Below are positions 1 through 20,400 of a stretch of 64,000 nt of DNA, piece by piece. The first letter of the stretch is position 1; every line of letters begins with the position of its first letter. The notes under the pieces were generated by a model. That model searched no databases. It was not told the origin of the DNA and saw nothing but the letters and a program-made list of their open reading frames with translations. Source of the DNA: Malachius bipustulatus (taxonomy: Eukaryota > Arthropoda > Insecta > Coleoptera > Melyridae). The position numbers and the translations under genes were made by a program. The DNA lies in contig OU342631.1 in the NCBI GenBank assembly GCA_910589415.1, positions 18,476,001 to 18,540,000 of the forward strand. Direction: 5' to 3'.

Positions 1-795
1 GTAAAAACTTGAAAATATTTACCTAATGGGTTTCGCGGTAAAATAGTAAATAAATAATAAACACTTTGCTGGTGGCATGGAAATTTGTTTTCTTCTCCGT
101 AGAGTAAATAAGAAATGTGGTTTGGGAATCCTGACTTTTAACACCTGATCACTCAGTACGTCTTCAGTGTGAACTTCAAATGCGTCATTTAAATACAAAA
201 GCAGTTATTTAAATAAACAAGAATTTCATACACATATTAGGATTCTACCATTTTTATTATACCTAGTTAATTTTATTAGTCATTAATTTTTTTCTCTAAT
301 GAAAATATTATGACTTAAATCAAACTTGAGTCATAAACTTGCTAACAAGATATATTATAATATATGCATAACCAATATTTTATCTATCGTCTTTATTAAA
401 TATACATTTATTGCAAGGTAGGTAGGTACCTACTAAAAAGTAGTAACGTTTTCTCTACGTTACTGCAAATATCGAGTTTATAATACCAGGAATTAAGATT
501 TCAATTGGTATTATAGTTAATTAGTGAAGGGCATTTATTTATTACATAGGCTATGATCGAGTTGAATCGTTTAGGACCTACTTACAACAGGGTGTCAAGA
601 ATTTTTTATTTTTTTACTACTTGGGCCATGTAATATTTCAAATGTTAAAAAAATCAAAATATAAATGATTCAAAAAAAATATTATTTCAACAAGGACTTT
701 TCTTCACTGTTGTATGTACCTAGATCTTTTTGGGCTTCGTATTGTTTTATACAAATCTGGTTTAAAATGTACAAGAGAAAAGAAAATTCTAATTC
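1..795. other. AT-rich non-coding flank
   Basis: I see no conserved coding exon, RNA gene or clear repeat here. The stretch is AT-rich with stop codons in every frame and one short palindromic word (ggtaggtacctac near 420) that recurs in this window, for example near 63390. It may be distal 5' flank of the transporter gene starting at 2144. Confidence 0.5.
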
Positions 796-1638
796 TACAG
801 GGTTATTCACGGTATACGCCACGGAAGATTATGGCCGTGTCTCTGGATTTTAGGATCTTTTTATTTTTGGAGTGATAGAGACCCGGCAGAGGTCTCAAAA
901 GCATGAAACATATCAAAGTTATGTTTTTTTAAATGGAATGCTCCTATGTTATTGCATTTTTAGATTGTCTGAGAAGAAAAAATAAGATTGGTTTTTACAG
1001 TTGGTGTTTAAATTCAAAAGTTTGTGAGTTATATGTTTATAACTCGTGTGAAAATCGTCATTTTTGAAGTTCAAAGCCCTGTACAAGGAAAACGGCTCAA
1101 GATAGAGAAAAACGGCTTACATGTCCCTATTTTAACTTTTAATGTACTATCCTATGGTATAGAAACATTTGTACTTTCTTTGATTTTTTTATTTGGCGAC
1201 GAATTTTTCAAATTTTTTATCACCCTGTATAAACATTTCATCTACATCATTGGATAGTACATGAAAAGTTAAAATAGGGACATGTAAGCCGTTTTTCTGT
1301 ATCTTGAGCCGTTTTTCTTGTACAGGGCCTTGAACTTGAAAAATGACCATTTTCACTTGTTTATAACTTGATTATAAACTTCTGAATTTAAACACCAACT
1401 GTAAAAGCCAATCTTCTTTTTTCTTCCCAGGCAATCTAAAAATGCAATAACATAGGAGCATTCCATTTAAAAAAACATAACTTTGATATGTTTCATGCTT
1501 TTGGGACACCTGTACATTATGAATATAATTTTAAAACGTACCTCTGCAGGGTCTCTATCCACTCCTAAAATAAAAAAAACCAAAAATCCAGAGACACGGC
1601 CACAAACTTCCGTGGCGTATACCGTGAATAACCCTGTA
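796..1638. mobile_element. Palindromic fold-back MITE with TACAGGG ends (843 bp)
   Basis: The left end reads tacagggttattcacggta and the right end is its reverse complement, finishing ccctgta. The complementarity continues inward for roughly 350 bp per arm; for example the 1110-1150 segment reappears inverted around 1260-1300. A TA dinucleotide at each edge fits a Tc1/mariner-type target. It has no coding capacity, so I infer a non-autonomous element mobilised in trans. A core of about 150 bp, present in both arms, is also found inside the element at 57602-58042. It sits about 500 bp upstream of the transporter start codon. Confidence 0.85.
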
Positions 1639-2143
1639 TAATCCATCATCAGAGCTGATAGTTAAAAAATCAAAAATAATGTTCTAGAAAGAAAGCTTGC
1701 TGGTTACAAAAACGTACTTTTTCGATCAATTTTAAAATAACAGGTGTAAAATAACAAATAATAAATAATACATCATATTAAATAAATAAATAACAAAAAA
1801 CAAGAAACAATTCTAAAAAAGAAAAATGTTTAAAATACCTATTTAAACTTTTTTTTACAGAATTTAATCAGAAAAGTTTTCTAAAAATATATTCTCTAAT
1901 TCCAGATCATCTTAATAACTTGCGAGTTGCGAGTGGATTTGATCAATTAAAACGAAGCTTCAACTTAAGAAACAGTGTATAAACATTACTATTGCTATGA
2001 AGACCACAAGACATATGCTGGTAATATGTTAACGTTTCAATAAAAATATATTGAGATTAATTGATGGCAAAGCACTAGATCTGGAGTATCAGAAGAGTAC
2101 CTACTTAATTTATTGTCATTGTTTCATTTAATAACACTTCATA
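1639..2143 (+). promoter_or_regulatory. 5' flank and probable 5' UTR of ABCC gene A
   Basis: This segment separates the palindromic MITE from the ATG at 2144. It should hold the 5' UTR and perhaps part of the core promoter of the transporter gene. I cannot point to a convincing TATA box or initiator, so the call rests on position only. Confidence 0.3.
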
Positions 2144-8426
<6,283 letters not shown>

Positions 8427-8554
8427 TTTATTTATTTATTGCTCTTTTTCATTGTACCTATACCATGTTGTAGTATTTAGATCCTTTAGGCTCTATCTGA
8501 CAAAAAATCAAATAATGCTCATTTTTATTTTAATAATCGACACGATAGGCTTTC
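8427..8554 (+). other. 3' UTR / downstream flank of gene A
   Basis: This AT-rich stretch follows the TAA at 8424-8426 and precedes a retrotransposon fragment. No strong AATAAA signal is evident; an AATAAT near 8513 is the closest, so the cleavage site is undefined. Confidence 0.4.
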
Positions 8555-9356
8555 TTCTTCATAAGGTGCCAGCCATCTTCATTGCTGATATTGCTTCATT
8601 GCAAATTGTTGTCTGTCCTATGCTGCTCTCAATAACGAGTGAGTGTCGAGTCTCTAACATCCATTCTCCAACATCTCTCAGCCAGGAACACTTTCTCCTT
8701 CCTGGACCTCTCCTCCCCTCAATCATCCCCTCCATGACTAATCTCAAGAGCTCATAATTTATTCCTCGATACATATGAGCTAGAAGGCTCCTTTTTCGCA
8801 TCTTTATGTCCATTAAAAGTTCTCTGTCTTGTCCCATCCTCCGTAAAACCGTTTCGTTAGAGATATGTTGTGTCCATGATATCCTCAGAAGTCGTCGATA
8901 GATCCATATATCAAATGCCTCCAGATGTCTCATATGTCATCTGGACCTGCTGCGTTTTGATGCCTGATGCCAAAACATTTAGTGGCGGCTCATTTTGTTC
9001 TTCTAAGTCTGGTTCTGTTCTTTCATCGTCAAACAATTCCCGAATATACTGTAGCCACTCTTCTTTCTGATCAGCGATTGTCCGATTATCGTTCGTCTTG
9101 AGTGTTTTAAATACAGGGGTTTTATTCCTCACTCTCTTCACCTCTTTTATCTTTCTATGCATGTTAAAGCGATCTTGTTTGGTTCATGTTCTTCCATCCA
9201 GTTTTCTTTGGCCTTTCTTATTAGTCTTGTTACAGTTATATGTGCCTGTTTGTATTTAACCTCGTCTCTGTTTTTGTAGCTTCTTCTTGTGTCCATCAAT
9301 TGTAAAATTTCTGGCGTCATCCATTTCTTTTCTTCTTGAAGAAATAGACTTAACAA
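8555..9356 (-). pseudogene. RTE-like non-LTR retrotransposon fragment with deleted RT core
   Basis: Two parts of one polyprotein are joined. The distal part (8559-8933) carries the C-terminal domain seen in RTE-like and related insect elements: LEAFDIWIYRRLLRISW, then EGRRGPGRRKCSWLRD. The proximal part (8911-9356) matches the linker between endonuclease and reverse transcriptase, with KKWMTPEILQLMDTRRSYKN, then a region ending near SGGI. The whole catalytic RT block (YRP, GVPQG and YADD motifs) that should lie between them is missing, and the frame shifts at the junction around 8911-8935. It is therefore an internally deleted, non-functional copy. It lies in the short space between the convergent transporter genes. 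Confidence 0.8.
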
Positions 9357-11464
9357 AGTATAAAAGTTTTTGAAAATGTTAGGAGGGAAATTAAATTAAA
9401 ATACAGTAGACAGTAATTTTTGTATTTAAATTAACTATATAGGTATTATACAAAACTTCAAGTACGTATCTATTTACTTAATAATAAGATTAAAAGTAAA
9501 TAAAATCTGTCTCACCCCTAGCAGCAGGCATTACAAAACTGTAATAAATTATTATTGATGTAAGAATAATTTTTCGTCACTTATTTAAGTCAAATGCGCC
9601 ACATCATTTCCCTTTAAAATCCAATTAAGAACTAGATTTTGTACAATTTAATTTAATTTAATTTAATTTAATTAATAAAATCCTAATTATAAAACTTTGG
9701 CAAAAAATTAATTTGTTGACACAAATTAGTACATAAACTCCATATCACGGTTATAATCATTTAATTCTTATTGTATAATTAAGTATTGACCTGGACCACG
9801 TAATGCAGAGATATGTACAAAATAAGAAAAAAATTATAATAAGTATATAAATTATTTAAAAACATAAAAATCTAGGGCATTGAAAGTACTTTTAGAGCGA
9901 GATTATGAGATTACGTACACCTAAATAAAACAGCAGGAACATAAAGTAAAATATCATCATTGAATACACACTGGAAGTGATGCAGAAAAATAATTAAAGG
10001 AAAATTAAGAAAAAATAAATAATAATTACGATTACCTAATAAATATTTAAAAATAATCAATACCTGCCTCTTCAATAATAATTGAACTATTTTATCAATT
10101 CTTGGATAGGTACTCAGGAATAAATATTAAATAAAGACGCATGGAGAAAGATAATTCAATTAATCAGCCCCCTCCGTTTTTGCAAGTTTTCAATCCAGTC
10201 GGAAATATCTGTTGGTACTTTTAAAACTTTAATTTTCATTCATCTATTTTATTCATTTTCATTTTCCTCTCAATAATGATCGAGGTTGAGCTATGTGTTG
10301 GTAAGACATATTGTACTGAAGAGTCCCAATTAGGATGAAACACGTGTCTACAATTTCCACCCCCAACTCACAGCGCGTCATCAATGAATGGCATTTTGTT
10401 TTGCAATACGTCATTCATCTCTTGTCTAGAAAAAAAAGTTAGAAAAATGAAATTTCATATGAGATCGGGGTGAGATCAGCGTAAAAGGGTTTTAGTTGAA
10501 GATGAGTTTTTGTTTATCAGTAGATAAAAAAAGTTTTAGTATTCTTCACGGTCTCACACCTTGGTATTGTTTGATTCCAAGCAGTAAGCAAAAAATGTTC
10601 AGTTTCCCCAAAAATCCCAATTTCTCGAGTAATTATATTTTTTTTATAAGTTTAAGAAGTTGATTAAGGTAAGATACTAAAAATATTTCAAGCGAGTAGG
10701 TTACTATGGAAACTGACAATTTGCAAATTTTAAAATTTCAACTCCGCCTACTTTTGGAGATACCTACTTCTACTGAAAACTCTTCGTAAATCACCCTGTA
10801 TATAAAAATTATCACTTTGAAAATTCTTAAAATCAGTGCACAAATAATATGTCACAGATTTGTCTAGACTGGACAAAAACAACTGGCCAATATGACAATT
10901 AAAGCCTTCTGGATTCAAGTCTCCAGAAATTTGTCGGTTTTCTGCATTCTGATGCAAAAGCTGAGCGCAAATAACACACAGCCCAGGCGCTGTCTCAGCA
11001 AGACCGGTTCGCACCGATCCAGGTGCTCATCCCTACAACCCTTGCTTTTGGAGATCACAAAGTGTGGGACCAGAATAGAGGTGTTTAAAAATTAAGTAAA
11101 TCCAAATTTGATATTTATGGAGGGATGATACTTGAGCTAAAATTATTTCTCCAGGGGCATCATAGATATTTATTACAAATTAAGTCAACAATTCAGTGAA
11201 GCTTGTAAAGTAATAAAGCTTCTTCTTTTGATATTCCTTTTGACATACTGCCATTCACTGAAAAAGGTCACAGCCAATACTAAACTACGGCAACCACTTG
11301 CCTATTCATCTTTTTCAAGCTTCACCGAACATCAATCCATCCAATCAAGCACCCTCCGATGTATATAAAATAGTCTATCACAAGTTGAGCCATATTAAAA
11401 TTGCTGCCGTATAAAAATACTTTTAAAAATATCTCTTATTTACAGGATACGAAGGCAGGTAAGA
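9357..11464. other. Intergenic spacer between the convergent ABCC genes
   Basis: No gene recognised. It contains a short (AATTT)n run at 9645-9674 and, near 10790, an isolated tcaccctgta end that resembles one terminus of the TACAGGG palindromic elements but has no partner close by. A tttatt at about 11167, read on the minus strand, could be the AATAAA of gene B; this is position-based only. Confidence 0.5.
9645..9674. repeat. (AATTT)n microsatellite
   Basis: About six consecutive copies of a five-base AATTT unit are visible. It is a simple-sequence tract in intergenic DNA. Confidence 0.8.
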
Positions 11465-14400
11465 CTACTCAGGAACAATATTTTGGCGTTGAAAGCTCTC
11501 CCTAGCAATCCGCTTGAGATGATCGGCCATGGTCTTCCCAGACTCCATCACCATTTTATAAAACATCCCTTCAGGATTCTGAAGCAGTACGTAGGGATGA
11601 TCGAATTCCACCATGGTCCCTTGTTCCATCACAAGAACTTTATCTGAATCCATAATAGTGTTCAAGCGATGCGCCACTGTTAGAACCGTGCAGTCAGCGA
11701 ACTTCTTCCTTATTGTCTTTTGAATTAAAGCATCAGTCCTGAAACAAACACCATGTTAATTTGTATAGCAAGGTAAAAAAAAATTATAAATCTTACTGTG
11801 GATCAACATTCGCAGTTGCTTCATCCAGCATGAGAACTCTAGTATTTCGAACAATAGCACGAGCTAAACAGATCAACTGCCTCTGTCCCACACTATAATT
11901 CGAACCTCTATCCATCACTCTATTCTCTAATTTATTACTAATATTAGCTGGATCTTTCAATTCAACCTCGTCGATTGCTCTGTAAAGATCAGCGTCGGCG
12001 TACTCTTCGAACGGATCCAGGTTGTATCTGAGTGTTCCGGAAAACAAGACTGGATCTTGAGGAATTATAGAAATCCTTGATCTGAGTTGCTGCAAAACCA
12101 CGTCTTTTGTATCTATTCCATCTATTTCTATTGCTCCTTCGACATTAGCGAGTCTAAACAGAGCAGAGATAAGCGATGATTTCCCAGCACCAGTTCGACC
12201 GACTATTCCAACCTGAAAACAAGATTTAAACAATTAGAATAAGTGATTCTGATGATAACGCGTACCTACGTACCTTTTCTTTTGGTTTAATAACGAGGTT
12301 CAAATCTTTTAAAACTAATGTTCCATTTATATCATATTTCAAACCCATGTCAGCGAAAACTATTTTACCTTCATCAGGCCAGCTTGGTGGTAGCACTTTT
12401 GGATACTCCGGTTGTTTCTCTTTCGGGAGAGTTTCATATTCAAGGACTCTCTCCACTGACATTAACTGATTTGAAATTTCAGCCGATTGTCTCATTCCCC
12501 ATTGCAGGAGTCCTGTAAGAGCCGCAGCTTGGGTAATTGCGAGCCCAACTTGTCCACCAAGCACTTCTGTTTAAAATAAATACGAATTAAATATTTGATT
12601 AAAGTGAAATGTGATTAAGTGTCTCTACAAACCTTCTCCGAGAATGAGAAAACTGAACGTGATCAACGCTGTGAAGATAAAGCAAAGTAAGTCTAAGAAG
12701 AACCCAAAAGCTGAACTCGCGGCGATATACATAAACCAAGCGCTCGTGTGATAATCCTGGTGTTTATCAAACTCAGCTCTTAGAGCTTTCTGAGCACCGT
12801 AAGCTCTGATTGTTGTTAAACCTTGAATTGTTGCGTTTAGATGGGTAAAAACTGGACTTCTCACTGTAATAATAAAATGTGTTTTAATTAATGACTTCAA
12901 CAAATATTACAAAATTAGAGACTTACTGATTCCTTCAAGTCGTTTGATATTCTTAGAAGATCGAAGATATACAACTCTTAAAGCCCAGAAGAATATTGAT
13001 ATCGCCCCTACCAGAATCAAGAAGTAAGGGTTCACGAATATCACCAAGATCAAAGATCCCGCCATTTGTAAGATAATCTGGAATAATGGATCATAATTAG
13101 ACGGGTCGAGTGAATCGCGCTACTAAACTTACCTGCCCGGCATCTAAAATCGCTTTCGGTAACAATTCATCAATTGAACCAATGTCTTTGGAAAACCTAT
13201 TCAAGATCCGTCCGCTAGGATTTGTGTCAAAGAATCTCATGCTGGCATCAATCACGTTCTTAAATAAGCTATCATGTAATTTTTGGGATGAAATCATCGC
13301 CAACTTATAGAACAGCATAGACCTAGTTAGGGCCGTTATAAATAAGTACACTATCAGTCCTGTATATAAATACAAACAAAATTCTTTAGACCAATTTGGG
13401 AGATTTTTGATGCGTGAGGAATCAGTCGAATTATCCGTTATTGTGTAGTTTCTGAACTCTTCTATATTCGTCCAAAAACTAACGAAATAATCGATACCCA
13501 TTGCCCCTGCTTGCGCTAAAATGTAGAGCGAGAGAACAAAAACGCATAGGAAGTAGTTCCCTCCTGCAGATAAATACTTCCAAAACAGCGAACCTTTCAC
13601 TTTCCCCTTTGATGATTCTTCCTGATTCGAAGCACCTTGTTCATCAGGATCTGCGTTGTCTTGAAGAAGACTCTCCGGAATACTCACTTCACTTACAGCA
13701 CTCGTCAGAGAAACTGTTGCACTCTGAAAAGATAACAAGTTTACCATGAAGATTAAGGCATTAAGTCATATTGTCAACTCACTCTAGTGGATAATTTTCT
13801 CTTTATTAAACACGGTTCTTGGAGAGTTTTTCCTTTCTCTTCTTCTAATACTTCAGGTTCAGTCGAAAGTAATCTCGCGTAAATGTTTTTGACTTCTGAT
13901 TCCATTCCAGCTCCTTTAGCATACGCATCTTCACTTGCAGATATTTCTTGATATGTGCCTTGTCGTTCTATTACTCCCTATAAATAAAAACATAAAGAAA
14001 ATATTACCAATTCTATTAAGTGCTTAAAAAAAAAAGATCAATAGCTACATACATTATTCATGATTAAAATTTCATCAGCTTGTTTCAAGAGATGAACTTG
14101 ATGAGTGACGAGGATTCTCGTCTTGCGTTTCAGGTACCCATTAATGCATCTATCATATAAATGTCTAGCGACGTGGATATCAACAGCAGATAAAGGATCA
14201 TCCAGAAGGTAAATATCAGCATCTCTATAGACAGATCTGGCTAGATTTATCCTCGCTTTTTGGCCTCCACTCAGAGAAGCGCCACGATCTCCCACCACAG
14301 TCATATCGCCGTCCGGAAATTGCTTGAAGTCTTTTTCTAGAGCGCACACGTGCACTACTTCGTTATAGCGCTGCTTATCGTATTTCTGGCCGAAGAGGAT

Positions 14401-17400
14401 GTTTTGGCGAACTGTTGCTGCGAACACCCAGGGTTCTTGTGAAGCGTACGATAGTTTACCGTTAACGTTCATGGCGCCTTCTGTTATATCCAATTCACCT
14501 AAAATTTGAGGTAGGTAAGTTGTATTGGGATCAAGTTGTAGTGATAAGAAGAATCGGACTTAGTCTTGCAGTCTTGGTCTTGGTCTTGAAGAAAAACCGA
14601 AACCAAGACCCATACTGTCTGCAGTCGCAAGACCAAGACAAAGACTCAACTTGCATTTTTACGAGACTTGACCAAGAACAAAACCGAACTAAATAATAAG
14701 AAGATCAATATCAAGTTTTCCAAGCTATCATGAATGAGATATTTTACCTAGAATAGTTTGCAGTAAAGAACTCTTCCCGCTGCCCACAGGTCCGATAATT
14801 CCATACAACTTCCCTTTCCTGCAACTAAAATTGAAATCGGTCAAAGCGTTGTCTGGGAATTTCTTATTCCATTTAGCTGTCATATTTTTAAACAAGACAG
14901 CACAATCCTCCTTTTTGACGGGGTCATCGTTACCGTTACAATTTTGATTATTATTAATATACGAGGGTTTCAATTCGAAGAATTCCTCATTCATCATAAA
15001 CTCCTCCAATCTCTTAATCGCGACGAACAACTCGGCGATCTCAGAGATCCCTCTCACGAACATCGTCGACATGGTCTGCGAGAGAATATTGAAGTAAAGC
15101 ATAAAAACGAACACTTTGGCTGCGGTGATTGGTTGGTCAGTCATCGCCATGGTGAGTAAAGTACAGAAAAGAGCCACTCTTGTCGTGAACAGATTGAAGG
15201 TCATGAAGAGACCCCGCACGTAGGATGATTTAGTCACTATTTTTAGCTCAGCTTTTCTGGCCAGTTTAATTATTTTCGTGAAAGGTATCTCCCAGGCGTA
15301 CATCTTAATCACTTGAACACCTGAAATTATCTCGTCCATCAGCCGGACTCTTTCATCGGTCTTCTGAGCTGTCTGTTTACGATAAATCGCGGATAGTTTC
15401 CCGGTGTAACCTAAATTGGAAAGTTTCGTTATAGATTTTATTCAGATGATAACTTAATTCCAATCTTACTTTGTAGTGGCATCACTATAAATACAGGAGC
15501 GATTCCAATTAATCCGGCGTAACCAGCTTCAACGTATAGGAAATACATTACGATAATTGCGGCTGTCGGTGCTACCCACATGTGATGGATGAATATCGAG
15601 ACGATATCAAAGCGACTTACGTCGTTCGATAATAAATTTACGATTTTTCCCGATGCAGTGTCTCCTAAAGCGGTTCTGCTGAGTCTTAAAGCCTGGAAAT
15701 GAATGGCTCGATTTAGTATTCGTGGTAGGTACTCGTATTTACTTTAAACTATAAAATAATCACTTACTTTTCTATAGATTAGAGCGCAACAAGCCGCTCG
15801 TACTTTCATGCCGTAATGGAATGCGTTCATTACGTACTGGTTGATCAGCATGGCACTCGCAAAGTTAAGGATTACGATAGCACCGGCGTACCATAAAGCT
15901 TCGTTTTTGCTGACGACGGCCTCTGCTTTGGAATAATTGAAATAATCTAACAGTCGTCCTAAGAATAAAGGTTGGATTAAACGTAACACCAGATCCATTA
16001 TTGTTAAAAGGAAGCCCAGGTATAAGTATTCAGGCCAGAAGGTTAAGATTAATACTTTCAGTAGACTCGGCTTTTTTTGTAATTTTTTTGCGTATTCTAC
16101 ATGTTTATTCCATTTTCTGAAATAAAAAAAAAAGATATGAATAAGCCAGTGGTTTCTAGACGAAGTTCTATATGAAAGTTTTTTCAAAAAAAGTTAATAT
16201 TAGGAATCATTCATGTGTCTATGAAGAAATTTATTTATTTATTTATTTATTTATTTGGACTCATGGGCGGCACAAAAAAGTGCCAATATATTGCATAAAC
16301 TGTACATCTGGTACATAGAAGAATTTAAAAGCAAAAGCGTTCTGGCTACGTGGAAAACGAAAATTTTCTGGCTCCGCATATTATGACGTGAGACCCTAAA
16401 TCTAACAAGTCAGAGAAGATCGCGACAATCAATACGCGAGGTGACGAGTTTTGCCATAAAGACAACGAGCAGAAAAGTAGGTACGTCGCTACACAAAAAA
16501 AAAAGCAAATCCAAAGCGTGAGAGTAGGGATGCGTGAGGAAATCCTTTTTCTGGATAGAATCCATCTAGCCTATAAGGTAGATAGATATTTTTTAAACAT
16601 CGTCTGCACTCTCTCTATTAGATCAACAATACCCAGGCAATGGGAGACCATGCAACGGCGGCATATTCCAAATGGATCTGACCATGGAGTGAAGTCAAAG
16701 TAGTTGCGAATGATAAAGCCTAAGGCTTTATAATGTGATTTCTGCTATAAGCGGACCAAATGAAAGGGCAGAGTCAAACAGGGCTCCAAGGTATTTAAGT
16801 CGATCTTACCGAGGTAGTCGATCTGCTCCAATCTTGCATTGAAAAAGAATCGGGCTCTTACTACGAATCTATGTCACCACTGTGCATTTGGAAATATTGA
16901 TATCTAAATTGTTCTTTCGTCACCAGTCACAGAAAGGTCCAGGTTCTCTTGAAGAAGATCATCATCATGTTCGGAGTGTATCTGATGATACATTATTTTT
17001 AGATCACCAGCATATAATATGAATATTACATTGAGAACATTGGCCAAATCGTTCAAGAAAACTAGAAATAAGAGGGGAGCAAGAGTCGAGCCTTGTGGAA
17101 CACCACTAGAGATAGTATCAAACCTGGACGCATAGCCCAAAATTTTAAAGTACTCCAGCCGTTCATTCAAGTAGCTGTCCAGTAGGAGTGATCCAATTAA
17201 ACGACATCAACGTGTACACCAACGTCGAATGACTCAGACAGAAACTTGGTGATCGTAACTAATTTGGTTACAGTGCATCTACCCTTAATGAAGTTAAATT
17301 TCTCCGGAACTATTCTGTGGAAAACCGTAAAAGTCATGCAAGCAAGACTCGAGCAATTTTGAGAAATTGTCCAACAACGAGATGAGACGATAATTGGAAA

Positions 17401-20400
17401 AATTAGTCCGGCTACCTTTTTGAAAATGGGCAGCAGAAGCTCCCTCGTGCTTCGTGCTTAGGGAGATCTTCCAAGTTTTCGGTAATTTGCAATTCTTCAA
17501 AATGAAATTAAAGATATGGAGAAGTTTAATGAAAGCAGCAATGCATCAGTCTTTGATAACAAAGCCATGAATTCCGTCGAGTTCAGCAGTTAGTGCAGAC
17601 TGATTTATTTTTCTAACCACTTTTGTAATATCTTCTCATTAATATGACTGAGAAATTAAAAATTATCACATCCTGTTGATGCCGTTACAGCCATAGACGT
17701 CGGAGCATAGTTGAAGCAAGATTTGAAATAATCTGCGAAGTTATTACGATTTATGGATTGATTACGATAATTATTGATCACTGTAAGGAGCTACTTAATG
17801 GAATTTATGATGAAAACTATTAAGCAAGGCATTTTCTATTATTTTTATCCCTTAAAATTGTTTAACATCATCACCATCATCACCATGCTTATTTATCTGA
17901 ATTTAATGATTTAATGTACTTATAAAGGGAATTTGATCAAGATTCCTCCAATAGTGAGCTATAATAATTTCTATAGGAATTTTACGATTTCCTGTGGATT
18001 ATTTATCCCCTTAATGGAATTGTTGTGCTCTGAACTTATTACTTATTAATAAATCATCAAAGATTCTTCTGGTACTTATTAACAAAATCAATACATACTT
18101 TCACTACAAAATCGTTACATTAGCCTCTCTTCTTTAAACAGGTGAATTATCAAATTTTCATTATTTTTTTCAGTAAATATAATGTGATAAAATAGTATTT
18201 GAAAGGTCCCTAATTTAAGCATAACACATTTAAAAAAAAATTTATATTTTTAAAAATTAATGACGAGGGATTTTCGAGCTATTTTCCAGCTCTTCAATGG
18301 TATTTTCGAGCTGTCTCTAGCTTTCACCGTTTTCCGGAAAATAGCAATTTTTTTTGTAATGCTTACATTACACCTGACTTTTTTTAATTCAATATGTGGA
18401 GAAACCCAAACAGCACAGGAATTTCGAACTATCTTCGAGCTACTCAATGAGATTTTCGAGCTGTTCCTAGGTTTCGTAATTTTCCGGAAAAACAAAAAAA
18501 AACCGCTCATCGTTTTTTTTTTAATTATTTCATTCAAAAATCGAGCGGATATTATTGAGCTTTTCGTTTTTTCCTGGAGTACGTACTTACTAAATTTAGG
18601 TCCAATTCTAGCACGAAAAAGCTTTTTTTTTCGTTTTTCTGGAAAATTACAAGAGCTAGGAACAGCTCGAAAATCTCATTGAGTAGCTCGAAAATAGCTC
18701 GAAATTTCTGTGCTTTTCGTTTTTCATAGAGTACGTATACTTTCAAAATTAAGGTCAAATCCTAGCACGAAAAAGCTGTTTTTTTTTCGTTTTTCCGGAA
18801 AATGACGTGAGCTAGGAACAGCTCGAAAATCTCATTGAGTAGCTCGAAAATAGCTCGAAATTCCTGTGCTTTTCGTTTTTCCGAGAGTACGTATACTTTC
18901 AAAATTAAGAGCAAATCCTAGCACGAAAAAGCTGTTTTTTCGTTTTTCCGGAAATTTACGAGAGCTAGGAACAGCTCGAAAGTCTCATTGAGTAGCTCGA
19001 AAATAGTTCGAAATTCCTGTGCTTTTCATTTTTCCGAGAGTACGTATACTTTCAAAATTAAGGTCAAATCCTAGCACGAAAAAGCTGGTTTTTTTTCGTT
19101 TTTCCGGAAAATGACGAGGGCTAGGAACAGCTCGAAAATAGCTCGAAATTCCTGTGCTTTTCGTTTTTCCGAGAGTACGTATACTTTCAAAATTAGGGTC
19201 AAATCCTAGCACGAAAAAGCTGTTTTTTTTTTCGTTTTCCGGAAAATTACGAGAGCTAGGAACAGCTCGAAAATCTCATTGAGTAGCTCGAAAATAGCTC
19301 GAAATTCCTGTGCTTTTCGTTTTTTTGAGAGTACTTTCAAAATTAGGGTCAAATCCTAGCACGAAAAAGCTGTTTTTTCGTTTTTCCGGAAAATTACTAG
19401 AGCTAGGAACAGCTCGAAAATCTCATTGAGTAGCTGGAAAATAGCTCGAAATTCCTATACTTTTCGTTTTTCCGAGAGTACGTATACTTTCAAAATTAAG
19501 GGCAAATCCTAGCACGAAAAAGCTGTTTTTTTTTTCGTTTTTCCGGAAAATGACGAGAGTTGGGAACAGCTCGAAAATCTCATTGAGTAGCTCGAAAATA
19601 GCTCGAAATTCCTGTGCTTTTCGTTTTTCCGAAAGTAACGTATACTTCCAAATTTAGGGTCAAATCCTAGCACGAAAAAGCTTTTTTTTTCGTTTTTCCG
19701 GAAAATGACGAGAGCTAGGAACAGCTCGAAAATCTCATTGAGTAGCTCGAAAATAGCTCGAAATTCCTGTGCTTTTCGTTTTTCCGAGAGTACGTATACT
19801 TTCAAAATTAACAGCAAATCCTTGCACGAAAAAGCTGTTTTTTCGTTTTTCCGGAAAATGACGAGAGCTAGGAACAGCTCGAAAATCTCATTGAGTAGCT
19901 CGAAAATAGCTCGAAATTCCTGTGCTTTTCGTTTTTCCGAGAGTACGTATACTTTCAAAATTAGGGTCAAATCCTAGCACGAAAAAGCTGTTTTTTCGTT
20001 TTTCCGGAAAATTACGAGAGCTAGGAACAGCTCGAAAGTCTCATTGAGTAGCTCGAAAATAGTTCGAAATTCCTGTGCTTTTCAGTTTTCCGAGAGTACG
20101 TATACTTTCAAAATTAAGGTCAAATCCTAGCACGAAAAAGCTGGTTTTTTTTCGTTTTTCCGGAAAATGACGAGGGCTAGGAACAGCTCGAAAATAGCTC
20201 GAAATTCCTGCTTTTCGTTTTTCCGAGAGTACGTATACTTTCAAAATTAGGGTCAAATCCTAGCACGAAAAAGGTGTTTTTTTTTTCGTTTTCCGCAAAA
20301 TTACGAGAGCTAGGAACAGCTCGAAAATCTCATTGAGTAGCTCGAAAATAGCTCGAAATTCCTGTGCTTTTCGTTTTTCCGAGAGTACGTATACTTTCAA

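Noticed and set aside
18260..20256. Open frames of 70-153 codons on both strands with repeating RKNEK / SSKIARNS motifs
   Set aside because: They lie wholly in the 155-bp minisatellite and exist because the unit lacks stops in some frames. The same protein-like words recur in antisense, as expected of a repeat.
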